NCBI GenBank assembly: GCA_013407085.1
Contig: JACCGJ010010213.1
Coordinates: 17,744 to 81,743, forward strand
DNA: 64,000 nt
Direction: 5' to 3'
Origin: Atriophallophorus winterbourni
Taxonomy: Eukaryota; Platyhelminthes; Trematoda; Plagiorchiida; Microphallidae
Shown here: piece after piece, positions 10,966 through 20,938 of the stretch
Numbering within the stretch: the stretch's first letter is position 1
How the letters are laid out: each line of letters begins with the position of its first letter
Notes under the pieces: model-generated
What the model was told of the DNA's origin: nothing
Databases searched by the model: none
The model's input: the letters and a program-made list of their open reading frames with translations, nothing else
Position numbers and translations under genes: made by a program

Positions 10966-11689
10966 TGAGACGTTATTTTCGAATAGACATCAGAATGATT
11001 TGGCTGAATGGTTGATACTGTGCATCCGCATGAATCTCAAAGCGATCCACCCGGTTTCGTTGATTCGCTTGAGTCGTCCTCCCAAAGCGCTACACCAAGA
11101 TAAGCCGCGGTTGCTCAAGGTAGTAGTGCAAAATGAGAAGGACTTAGAAGATGTACTTCTGTCGACATACTTGCTACGAGACGACATGGAAAATACATCT
11201 CGTGTATTTGTTGATGTGCCCTGGTCGGAACGGGCAAAATCGCCACTGAAAGGTAACCAAAATAAAGCAAACGATCGCAACAAGCACACCCTTATTCTGT
11301 TAAATGTCCCAGAAGATGCCACCGGTTCAGATACAAAGTGTAAATCCAACCACGACCTACAACAGTGGAGATTTATCAGTAATGCTATCCAAACCACCAA
11401 TGTAACGGTTATCGATACGTTCCGAATCCCAAAGTCATCGAATTACGAAGGTAATGGTCCACGACCCCTTAAACTGACACTTTTGACCACCACTATGGTG
11501 AACACCGTGCTTAACAACTGGAAACAGTATCGATACAAAGTTCCACGAGAGATCAAAATTGTCAGTAAACACCTGAAAACCTGCTCTATCGTGGAAGTTG
11601 CCGGACCCGTTGGTACTGAGCACAGTGATGCCGGGACTCCTGCTCCAAAAAACGGATGTCGACCGACTCTATCGGAGTCGGTGATGTAA
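10966..11689 (+). pseudogene. CR1-A ORF1-like reading frame
   Basis: Open frame ending at 11689. The apparent start at 10922 lies in flanking CR1-B sequence, so the true N-terminus is lost or lies elsewhere. It overlaps the ORF2 frame by about 30 bases. The protein has a repeated pattern (RLLKVVVQNEKDLEDVLL.. and RPLKLTLLTTTMVNTVL..) like LINE ORF1 RNA-binding proteins. I see no zinc knuckle. It probably coats element RNA, by family analogy only. Confidence 0.6.
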
Positions 11690-14600
11690 TATACCCATTA
11701 ACACGAGGCCCACCATCTTTGACACGTACTCAACTTACATGCTCAAATACTCATCATCCAACACTTTTATCAAGATCTACCATCAAATGTTTATACACCA
11801 ACGCACAATGCTTGATAAATAAGTTACCCGAACTAATCGAGCTTCGTCAAAAATATTCGCCACTCCTGATAGCCGTAACGGAAACTTGGTTCAATCAGCA
11901 ATTAGTTCAGGAGGAAATTTCCATTCCAAACATGTTTCTTTTTCATCGTACTTGAATGGATCGTGGAGGAGGAGGTGTTGCTATTTACTATGATCAACAC
12001 CTCACGTTCAGAGAAATCACGGATAATGATTTGATACTGGAAGATACACTTTGGTGTTCACTTGAATTAGCAACAGGTGAAAACTGTGTTGTTGGTGTGA
12101 TTTACCAACCACCGTCAGCAGACGAAGCATACAATGCTAGTTTAATTGAGAAAACTCAGCTGGTTGTTTCCAGATATCAAAACAACGTCCTGATCATGAG
12201 TGACTTTAATCTCCCGAATTTACTGAAAAGCGAGATTCCACCGATGAACTCTCTTGATCATCTATTCTAAAAAATGTTCAACGAACTTCCTTTATTCAAC
12301 CACATCTCAAGCACCACTCGCTTCAGAGGCACAAACACACCGTCCATTCTCGATCTTGTTCTGACGAGCGAGGAAAATGTCATCGAGGATATCCGCTATG
12401 AAGCACCTCTTGGAAAGAGTGATCATGTAGTCATTGTTTTCGACTATATATCTGAAGCGAAAAGAGCAAGTGATGCTCAGAAGTTGATAAGAAAAATCGA
12501 TACAGTTGCATTATCAATGTCTCTTCAAGAAGTCACCGACTGGGCACCGATTAGCACTGATGTCCAACAATGCTTGTCATCGATACTTCAGAAAATCAAC
12601 CGAAAAATAGAACTCCACTCAAAATATGTTTCAAAACAACTCAAAAAGGATTCAAATTCGTGATCCGGAGTCGAACACGGAAATGGATAAAGGTAAGAAA
12701 CTGTGCGTGGAGAATCCACGTACTGCATTCAACACCTGAATCTTGGGAATCTTACCGTTTGTTGCGAAACAAAGTTACTAAACTTGTCCAGGAGGATAAA
12801 GAAAAGTATCAAATGAATCTGATGGATAAAATTGAACGAAATCCGAAGCTCCTCTTCCAGATCGTGAACAGAAAGGCCAGAGTAAAGCCAATTGTTTCCG
12901 CTTTACTTACTACGACTGGAACTACATCCACAGCTCTCGAAGCCGCTAACGAACTCGCTCAATTTTACTCTAGAGTGTTCTACCCTAACAAGCGCGTATC
13001 CTACGATATACCTGCATTCAGATCGCAGAATACAATACACGAAATCGTTGTGAAATCCGAGAGTGTCATGGTTAAGCTACGCGGTTAAATACAAAAAAAT
13101 CCCTGGGTGCTGATGTAATAACACCATTCATCCTAAAGCAATGCGCCCATGCTCTATTCTCAAAACTCTCTAACCATTTCAACCTGTCCTTGAGTTGTAG
13201 CACGGTTGCTAATGACTGAAAATGTGGACTAATCACACTGATATACAAAGGAGGGAACCGATCTGATGTGTCTAACTACAGACCAGTCACGTTGTTGCCA
13301 GTGGTCTCTAAAGTTCTCGAACGACTTGTGGCCGACAAACTTATCAAACAGTTGAAACAAAATAAGCTTCTTTCCATCGCACAGCATGGATTCAGGACAA
13401 GACACTCCTGTCTGACCAATCTTCTCATAATTCTTGATAATTGGACTCGAGCTGTGGACGATGATTGCCATATCCATGCGTGTTACTTGAACATGTCTGA
13501 AGCTTTTGATCGTGTTAACCACAGCATACTGCTACAAAATTTAGAGCAGCTCGGGGTATGCGGCAGACTATTGGCCTGGATAAAGGATTACTTGACTGGT
13601 AGAGTTATAAGGGTTAGAGTTGATGGGGCACTATCCAGATCAGTAGAAGTTAAAAGTGGCGTACCTCAAGGCTCAGTCTTGGGGCCAATACTGTTCCTCG
13701 TGTACGCGAATGATATACCTGAAATCGTACGCAGAAAAATCATTTTATTTGCGGATGACATCAAAGTCTGGACTAGCATACGCACCATAGAAGATTGCCA
13801 AATTCTCCAAAAAGATCTCGAAGCACTTCATAATTGGTCCGTGCGGAACTGCTTACCATTCAACATCCAAAAATGTAAAATGTTGAACGTCGGTAAATCA
13901 TTCGAATTCACATACTCTCTGGGATCTCAGCAACTTTCATGGGTTACTGAAGAGAAAGAACTGGGCGTGTGGATTAGCAGTAACCTGAAGTCTTCACGGC
14001 ACTGTTCTGTTGTATACAAAAAGGTCCTGCCAAATCTTAGCATTGCTCAGAAGGATCTTTGGTCGTTTCTCAAAGCAGATACTCCCACGTATAATTACAC
14101 CTTATCAGACCAACAATGGAGTATGCTGTTCAAGCATGGTCCCCATGGTTACAAAAGGACATGACCTTGCTGCAACGGGTATACCACCTGCGCTACAAAA
14201 CTGGTGACCGGGCTATACAACAGGCCATACGAGGAGCGGATCGCAACACTAAACCTCTTTGACTTTTCGTACCGTCGTCTCAGGGGTGACTTGATCCTGC
14301 TTTTCAATATTCTGCATACAGTGGATCACCCACTTGAACACCTGTTTCATCGGCAAGAAGCACGTGGTAGCAGATCGCATGGATACAAGTTAATTATTCC
14401 ACACTCCAGATCAAATTGTCGAAGGTTTTTCTTTGCTGTCAGAGTCTGTTATCTATGGAACTCCCTGCCCACACATAACATTTGCGCAACAAGCCTGAAC
14501 ATGTTCAAGGCTGAACTTGACAAGTATATGTTGACCAAACCCAACCTTGCACCTGAATACACATGCTGACTTTCCATGTGTATAAAACATATGTGTTGTT

Positions 14601-14696
14601 TGTATAAATTCCCTATATTTTTAATCTGTGGTTACTGTAATGTATTTACTTTTTGGACCATTAAAACTTTGAATTACTTTGAATTACTTTGAATTA
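10966..14696 (+). mobile_element. CR1-A: near-full-length CR1-like LINE with broken ORFs
   Basis: ORF1-like protein (within 10922-11689) holds two similar halves with PRLLKVVVQNEKDLEDVLLS and RPLKLTLLTTTMVNTVL. ORF2 starts near 11670 with an endonuclease domain (LYTNAQCLINKL, AVTETWF, GGGVAIYY, GVIYQPPS, MSDFNLP, ILDLVLT, SDH) and then reverse transcriptase: SNYRPVTLLPVVSKVLER (13270), QHGFRTRHSC, AFDRVNHSIL, SGVPQGSVLGPILFLVY, ILFADDIKVW (13740) and a C-terminal [13 protein letters not shown]. In-frame stops occur at 11953, 12268 and 13219, and frameshifts near 12650, 13080, 14130 and 14190, so it is dead. The 3' end carries three copies of a TTTGAATTAC-type decamer. It lies inside a minus-strand CR1-B copy. 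Confidence 0.88.
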
Positions 14697-15320
14697 AGTG
14701 AGGATCAAATCTGATCGAACTTGTCTGCCAGCCAGATTATCTAAATTCAGATGCTTAATTTTCTTCGCACGAGGGAGGTCGTGAAGCAATCTCACAATAT
14801 TATTTGCTATTAGACAAATCCTTTCGAATAGCTTGTTGTCCTTTCATATCCGTGGAGCCCAATCTGGCATTGAGTAATTAAGTACTGAGTTTAAATGCGT
14901 ATTTGGATGCAGGAGGACTGGTTTATTTGAATAACGTCAAACTAAATGTCGACAAATACATAGCATGTAGGCATGCTCGGCAGTATACGGTTTCGCATTG
15001 CATGCCGTTCTTCCGACTTCCACTTAACTAAACACCGGAGACATTTACTTCTATTGCCTACTTCATGTGTTGAGATACTGCGTGCAAGAAGATGAACATT
15101 TTGTACTACATGCTATATTTTACACTTTCTGAATTTCAATTAAAGCATTTTACTCTCTGTACATATGTGCATATGTATCCAAATCTCTCTATAAGCGTGA
15201 ACAATCCACGCCTGACTTGATTCGAATCCAAAGTGTAGCATCATCAACAAAAATACCTTCTTGGCTATGATGAGATTCGGAATGACCATGCAGTGTAGAT
15301 GCAGTTTTTATCCAGCCGGT
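14697..15320 (-). mobile_element. CR1-B copy, part right of the nested CR1-A
   Basis: Continues the copy at 10648-10965. It matches 24620-24840 block for block (GATCGAACTTGTCTGC; TATCCGTGGAGCCCAATCTGG; GAGTAATTAAGTACTGAG) and further upstream encodes a decayed catalytic box near 15260, where two frames read VFLLMMLHFG / DDATLWIR. Heavily decayed. Confidence 0.7.
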
Positions 15321-15639
15321 AACAGGACCACAATTCTATTCTAGTTTGAATAGCCTTAAAAATCAATTTTACAAAATTATCGAATGGAAATAAATTTAGA
15401 TCTAATTGCTTTCTCTTACTTTTCTTACCTTTCATGAGTTGCTTGAAGCAGCCCATGTTTCATTGATATAGTATTTAAGGGATCATTGTTTATTTGTTTG
15501 AAGACTGATTGTATTTTTCGCAAACATTACTCTACAAAATTTGTACCTCTTGAACAGAGAATCATTGTGCATGTGTAATTTTTTATCACTAACTTCAATT
15601 ATATCGCAGTGAATTTTTCTCAATTTTCTCATGCAGTAT

Positions 15640-15905
15640 TCAAAAATATGCTATTCATTTTTCAGAAATTTTCTACCTATAAATTTGAAATAATTCGAAT
15701 TTAAAGTGGGAGTCGTACAAGTTGAGATAAACTCGATTTTGATGCTGAAAACTAGTTGTGCTGTGCTGTGGTAGATTCGTTGCATAAGTTCTACCTCTTT
15801 CTTAAGCCATGGAGAACATGACTGCACAACATATTCCATGACTGGTGTCAATATTTGAATCCATTTGCATAGCAACATTTTAACTGAACCTGTACTAGCT
15901 TACAC
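15640..15905 (-). pseudogene. LINE relic, CR1-F-like C-terminal region
   Basis: Minus strand reads ILTPVMEYVVQSCSPWLKKE and MQRIYHSTAQLV, the segment just after the reverse transcriptase core in CR1-type ORF2 (compare VMDYSLQAWAPWLQKD in CR1-B). The neighbouring sequence is too decayed to extend it. Confidence 0.65.
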
Positions 15906-16379
15906 AAAAATTCTTTCGTGAGGCGTATATTTTAAACATGCTACTCGTTACCATCCATTATTTGTCCACATATTTATTCATATCGGAACCCTACGATATT
16001 TTAGAATGTTAACTTTTTCAAGTATAAATCCTTCCATCCTCGCATTCATTAAATATGTTTTATTAATACATATATTGCAGGATTTGAATTTTACCTTGAT
16101 TGTGCTGACTTTGATATTAGCTAAGATATATGGTTCCTTCGCATCATCAGTACGCGATCGAATGCATTCGAATTTTATTTAAAAGGGTGTGTGATAATTT
16201 GGGATAAATGAATTTTTCCTAAATGGTTAATACATGTAGCACCGCTTGTTTTTCCTCATCAAAACATTGACTTTGACAATTAACTTCCGTTCGTGCGTGC
16301 ATCGTGACCGCTCTGTACACGTTTTGGCCACCGCTATATATCTTCCAGTCAATCTGCCTTTTCTCCAACATTCTTGGGG
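15906..16379. other. No gene recognised
   Basis: AT-rich sequence. An open minus-strand frame at 16219-16578 covers the LTR leader repeats and has no domain; it is not called. Confidence 0.4.
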
Positions 16380-16820
16380 ACATTATTCTATTAATCTGGT
16401 CTACTACAAATTGGTGAGGCCGACGTGATGCACGGATCCTTCGTGTACTACAATTGGTGAGCCCGACATACACGCATTCTTCGTGTATCTTTTCCGGTAC
16501 GTCAAAATTTTTCCGCTTCACATCGGAGTTTTCAGGTAATTTTTTACCTCGTTTAATCGTGCATTTTATTTGCATCAATTGCTCCTGTTTATCATGAGTG
16601 ATTCTAAACGCGTTATTTTGGCTTCGACTGTCATCACAATACCCAGCTTTATTCCACAGGGTTCTTACAAAGAACCACGATGTTCAAACACTGAATCACA
16701 AAGTGATTCTTGGTCAAGCACTCGAGGTTCTTTGTAAGAACCCTATATAACAGTGGCATACAATTTTAACTTTGTTTACCGCTTTTCCACTGTTCCAAGG
16801 CTCACTGAACCTGATCTTAC

Positions 16821-16867
16821 TGTCTCCACCTGACGATGGCAAACAGCCTGAAACCGGTAGTGGTGTG
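16821..16867 (+). ncRNA. Hammerhead motif, family A
   Basis: TCTCCAC-CTGACGA-TGGC-AAACA-GCCT-GAA-ACCGGT-A-GTGGTG. Core bases are complete; the closing pair of stem II is U-U, leaving three pairs. Confidence 0.7.
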
Positions 16868-17060
16868 TAAAGGATGGGGATGTGAACAAAACTTTACTTT
16901 GGTTATCCATAAGCGCCTCGAGTGCTTGACCAAGAATCACTTTGTGATTCAGTGTTTGAACATCGTGGTTCTTTGTAAGAACCCTATATAACAGTGGCAT
17001 ATAAGTTTAACTTTGTTTACCGCTTTTCCACTGTTTCAAGGCTCACTGAACCTGATCTTA

Positions 17061-17108
17061 CTGTCTCTACCTGACGATGGCAAACAGCCTGAAACCGGTA
17101 GTGGTGTG
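17061..17108 (+). ncRNA. Hammerhead motif, family A
   Basis: Tandem copy of 16821-16867, with CTCTAC in stem I, which still pairs with GTGGTG through a G-U pair and one mismatch. Confidence 0.7.
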
Positions 17109-18000
17109 TAAAGGATGGGGATGTGAGCAACACTTCACTTTGTAACAGTATCGTTCACCATTCGGGCACCGTTTCGCTGAACCAGCAGAGGCACGACACA
17201 ACGAAATGGAAAGAAAAAGAAAAGCATGAGAGCGGAGAAAATTAGAGAGGGGAATTGCTCTCGAAGAAATTGAAATTGAGATAAGGGAGCTAGAAGTTAG
17301 AAAACGCTATTTGGGAAAATGAAGAGTCTTCACACCGATGACGAAATATATGTAGAAAATGTTACTGCCAACGGGAATCGAAACTGAGCACTCGGACCCA
17401 TGAGCGAAGAAGATGATCGCTGCACCATAACCGAATTTTCATGTCATCCAATCCGAAATATCCAAAGGTTTGACTAGAATGGTTTTCGTCGTGAACCAGA
17501 AAACGTTTGATTGAAAAACACCCGTTGCAGATTTTGATGACTTTGTCTCGATTCAGCCTTTGTCACAAAGTTGTGGACGTCCTGCTTGTTTTAGTTCGCT
17601 TTGTGATAAGCGTGATAATTTGACCACTGATTTTACAGAGACTGTTATGAGGACGCGATCAAAAAGTCTGTTGATGCCACATTTTGATATTTCCTTGGAA
17701 TTGTATTTGATTTTGGATTTGACTGGGGACCTGGCCGAGCTGCTGATATGTCCGTTTCACGTGATCGGTGGCCCAGTCCGAAACGTTGTTGTGGTGCTAC
17801 ATCGAACAATGAAGTGTCACCAATCAACGTGATCAGTATTTATGCCGATTCGAGTTCCCATGTGTATGCCTCGGAGCAAAATATCATTATTGACAGAAAA
17901 CCTTCGATTGACAAGTGTGCAGATCTGATAAAGGATGTAAAAACAGAAAGTCAACGTGGGACGAAAGCCATACTGCCTTTGTGAGGCGGTGCCGTTACTT

Positions 18001-18404
18001 TCTGTTCCCTCAATATCACCTTCCACACTGTTTTCTGACCTGTCATTACCTTATCGCTTTATGAACCATTTTGCTTATTTTGACCTTGATTTGCTGTGCA
18101 CAATTTGTCGTAAACTTGGTCGCGTGGGACGTTCGAACACTTGAACTTAGCTTTGATTTTGACTCGTATACGTAACTTGGTACGTACTCGATAATGTTTT
18201 GACATTGACCCGATTTTTAACCCGATGAACCCCAATAATTGAGGTATGTTTTTATTATATTTGATTGCCTTAATACAGTGCCGCTTTTGTTGGCAAATCA
18301 TCGTTGGTTTCTGATATACCTGGGGATTATGCGCGTCACTCAACTTGGGACGTTTCTTGATTGTCAATTACAATTAAAACCCAGACGCCAAAATCTTACG
18401 GTGT
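18001..18404. other. No gene recognised
   Basis: Between the gag-like relic and Penelope-like element 2. Contains irregular repeats of TTGACC/TTTGACTCG-like words but no coding exon or named repeat. Confidence 0.4.
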
Positions 18405-19213
18405 ACAGAACAATGCCCTTAGCAATGAAGGGCTTAAGCCAAAATTATGGTAACGCTATGTTAAATACACATTGGGTATCATCAAACGAGATCAGTTAGG
18501 AAATTTCTTCAACTATTTAAATGAAATAGACATACGTATTACGGTCACAAACGAAGTGGAATCTTGCACAGGGACTCTTCCATTTTTGGACTGTTTAGCA
18601 CAAAAAGTGGACTGGAAAATAAAAGACATCTGTCTATCGGAAACTTATCCATAAAGATGCTGTACTACAATACACTTCCGGTCATCCAAGACAGGTCTTC
18701 AGATCCATAGCTTGTTCCAATTACCATAAGATAGAACACTTGTGCAGCGGCGAAAGAGAACGAAAACAGACGCACCGTGAAGCGAGCCAAAGACTCATAG
18801 ACCACGGTTATCCGAAACGTTTTGAAAACGCCAATTGTTGAAGGTACAATACCCTTCCGAAAAAATAAGAGAAAACGTTGGCGGGATACCGTTTGTATAC
18901 CGTATGTAAAATGCACATCTGAAGCGATGCATAGATTCTTGAACCAGACGGCATACGCCTAACTTATAAGAAAGGGAAAACTATCCGTTCGGTTCTGATG
19001 CACCTCAAGGATTAGATACCTTTATCTAGCGTTACGAGCAGCATCTGCTGAATCAACTGTAAGGACAGTTCGGGTGTTTACATAAGGCAGACTTCCAGGG
19101 AAATTCACACTAGAATCGAAGAACACCGAAAGCGTGTCCGGAGATGGCCCCGGGATGCGAGGGAATATCAATCCCTTATTCGTGATTCCGCCTTGGCGCA
19201 GCGTCGATCTAGA
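18405..19213 (+). mobile_element. Penelope-like element 2, reverse transcriptase and GIY-YIG part
   Basis: Parallel to 9295-10100 of element 1. It reads RYVKYTLGIIKRDQL (catalytic box altered), FFNYLNEIDIRITVTNEVES, GTLPFLDCLAQKVDW, then the HREASQRL and YPKRFEN segments and GVYIRQTSREIHTRIEEH with frame changes. A TAA stop lies just before the catalytic box at the codon where element 1 has TGA. It ends at AGCGTCGATCTAGAC and abuts an inverted 5' piece. Confidence 0.8.
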
Positions 19214-19612
19214 CCCGGTGGATCCTATGTTTCAAAAACTCTTTGGATGCGCTCACGGACGCCTGTGTCGATTTGCAAGAATTATCCGGAGGTTTTACCA
19301 CCAGATCCCTTGTTACTACGCCGCGCTGCTTGCAACGAAGGTTGAAGATGCGGTGGTTCACCCATATGGCTTCACATTCCGCTGTTCTCACCAACTCACG
19401 GGCCAATTTTCGTACACGGGGCACGTTGGGGTCAGCAATCGGTTTGAATAAGTTTGGGACCGATCGTGTATTCATAATGCAAAGAAATTTAGTGCATTCG
19501 GTTAGACTAGTTTTTGGTTAACGTTACACTTCTGACACAGAAGCTTCGTCAGAACAATAGTAATATTCAGGACAGGGAAAGTGATTAAATAGCAGTCAAA
19601 AATAACTTTACC
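19214..19612 (-). mobile_element. Penelope-like element, 5' terminal repeat and ORF start, inverted
   Basis: Read on the minus strand, the terminal repeat with a hammerhead (19515-19562) is followed by an open frame from ATG 19475 of 88 codons (MNTRSVPNLFKPIADPNV.., CKQRGVVTRDLVVKP, FLKHRIHRV). The frame plausibly is the N-terminal segment of the Penelope-like protein, because it starts right after the terminal repeat. It lies head to head with plus-strand element 2. Confidence 0.65.
19515..19562 (-). ncRNA. Hammerhead motif, family B, one core change
   Basis: CTGACGA, long stem II AGCTTCTG-TGT-CAGAAGT, then GTAA instead of GAAA, then CGTT. The core change should lower or abolish cleavage. 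Confidence 0.65.
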
Positions 19613-19985
19613 TTGGCCCCGTTATTTATGTACTTTTACGCATGTGGGCCGCTGTGGCAACTGACCTTGACCGTCTTCATTGTATTAGGTTGATGTTGAT
19701 ACACGCTAGTAGGAAAATCGACCACTGATCCTGGTCATTCCCACGAGACGTGACACAATGTAGGCGTACTATAGGCTGTTTAGTGATAAGGTCAAATCAG
19801 TGGTGGGGGTCGACTACTACTTAATCATGTTCCCTGTCCTGACTATCACCCTTGGTCTGACGAAGCTTCTATGTCAGAAGTGAAACGTTACCTCAAAAAA
19901 CTACTCTAACTGATTGCACTCAAATTTCTTTGCATTATGAATACACGATTGGTCCCAAACATTTTCCAATCTTCTATTCCCTATT
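19605..19985 (+). mobile_element. Penelope-like element 2, 3' terminal region
   Basis: Matches 10280-10620 of element 1 (CTTTTACGCATGTGGGCCGC; GAGACGTGACACA.TGTAGGCG) and ends with the hammerhead and ATACACGATTGGTCCCAAAC. Confidence 0.8.
19848..19898 (+). ncRNA. Hammerhead motif, family B
   Basis: CTTGGT-CTGACGA, stem II AGCTTCT..AGAAGT, GAA, self-complementary ACGT, cleavage base T, ACC. All core bases are present. Confidence 0.7.
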
Positions 19986-20052
19986 CTTCTTCTTTTCAAT
20001 AAACGATCGAGGTTCAAGCTCTTGAGCGGTCTCATCGAAGCAAGGAATTCGA

Positions 20053-20232
20053 GGTTTTTAATGATCTAAAAAGCATCAAGCTTGAAAATAACCATGTGAT
20101 GTTAAAAATATAATATGTACGTGTATAAATGCATGATAAGCTATAAGATAATACAGCATATAAGTATTCGGGAAACAAATAATGCAATAAAAGTTTGTCG
20201 GTTTGTTAGTTGGTCATTTAGCATGAAAATAA
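20053..20232 (-). repeat. CR1-F 3'-end fragment
   Basis: Matches the 3' ends at 49.62-49.70 and 53.40-53.53 kb (GATGTTAAAAAT, GTATAAGTATTCGGGAAAC, AATAATGCAATAAAA). Confidence 0.6.
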
Positions 20233-20244
20233 AGAAATTTTACA

Positions 20245-20388
20245 TCATGGAAAGACATTTTTGTGCAATCGGTCTGATCAGTTTTAGTTAAGGTTTCACG
20301 TCTGTCACAATAGCTTCGTCAAACCGAGTATGATAGTCAGGACAGAGATCTTGTATAAGTAGCAGTCAATCCACCACTTCTTTTTCTA
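20245..20388 (-). mobile_element. Penelope-like terminal repeat fragment with decayed hammerhead
   Basis: Minus strand gives TTTGACGA (the first core base C has become T), stem II AGCTATTG..GACAGACGT, GAAACCTT at about 20283-20330, plus the GATAGTCAGGACAG block found in every family B copy. Confidence 0.65.
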
Positions 20389-20637
20389 CCTTGTAGTAAT
20401 GTCACTGAATCAACATCACTGACTCTAGATGCAAGAATCAATAATATATGGTATAAAAAAGCTCGTAACTGTACAACACCACATGATTTTTGTATAAGGA
20501 CAATAAATAAATATACAAAATAAATTGAGGCACTCGGAAGATGGACAGATGTGTAGTTAGAAAAAATGTCATGTATTGTCTCGGTATGATGGAAAAATAT
20601 CCGTTTGGATAAAGATCATGTTATACAAACGGGATGT

Positions 20638-20651
20638 AGGGTGAAATTATT
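20638..20651. repeat. RTE-1 target-site duplication, 3' side
   Basis: AGGGTGAAATTATT, identical to 24381-24394. It follows the AACAACAACAA-type 3' tail of RTE-1 on the minus strand. Confidence 0.85.
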
Positions 20652-20713
20652 GTTGTTGTTGGCCTCCTTCGGTCGATGTCGACCATGGATGTACATCACA
20701 AACGCGTGAAAGT

Positions 20714-20938
20714 TCAAGTTTTGCAGCTTTTTGAGTGACTAAACAGTCCGATTCGGGAGGAACAATCTCTCCCGCAGCGCTGGCAACGATAGTCAGAACT
20801 CGGTTGTATTGCGTTAGTTGCACGTCGGCGGCGTGATCTGCGTTCAGCTGCCAAGAGCTGTATCTGCTCCTCCCCAGCATGCAGACGACGCTTTACACAG
20901 TGCCTCCAATGTGAGCGGTCGAGAGCAAGTTCTTCCCA
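20714..20938 (-). pseudogene. RTE-1 C-terminal tail with CCHC-type finger, out of frame
   Basis: 74 codons and a stop beginning WEELALDRSHW, with the motif C-x2-C-x12-H-x3-C (YRCQRCGRD..FSHSKSC). The main ORF enters here in another frame and ends early at 20893. RTE-3 keeps the same tail (YRCERCGRD..ISHSKIC at about 60290-60370), and there the frame is continuous with the upstream IEP.S.EERALD segment apart from one Trp-to-stop change. A one-base deletion near 20939-20947 in RTE-1 explains the break. The finger probably helps bind element RNA or target DNA, by analogy with other LINE C-terminal knuckles. Confidence 0.8.

Larger units (their letters stand above)
16656..17145. mobile_element. 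Family A hammerhead array: partial inverted unit plus two tandem units
   Basis: A short minus-oriented piece (16656 to about 16733) faces plus-oriented units with a 241-bp period (CTGACGA at 16830 and 17071). Units contain GAATCAC-TTT-GTGATTC and GGTTCT-TTGTA-AGAACC hairpins. The second hairpin differs from the 3.4 kb copies by a paired G-C to U-A change. Unlike that array, no target duplication is obvious. It interrupts the gag-like frame around it. Confidence 0.75.
16380..18000 (+). mobile_element. LTR-retrotransposon leader and gag relic (tentative)
   Basis: Two tandem copies of a segment reading CTACAA-ATTGGTGA(G/C)..CGAC (16402-16480) look like a primer-binding-site region. A frame beginning MSDSKRVILASTVITIPSF starts at ATG 16595, like the N-terminus of a flatworm gag. 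It is cut by the family A array at 16656. Beyond the array, a frame rich in Glu/Lys (IALEEIEIEIRELEVRKRYL, near 17250) and an open stretch up to 17984 may continue the polyprotein, with stops. No protease, reverse transcriptase or integrase motif was found. The assignment rests on layout and is only moderate. Confidence 0.45.

Noticed and set aside
16219..16578. Minus-strand ORF of 119 codons
   Set aside because: It is antisense to the LTR leader-like repeats and has no domain.
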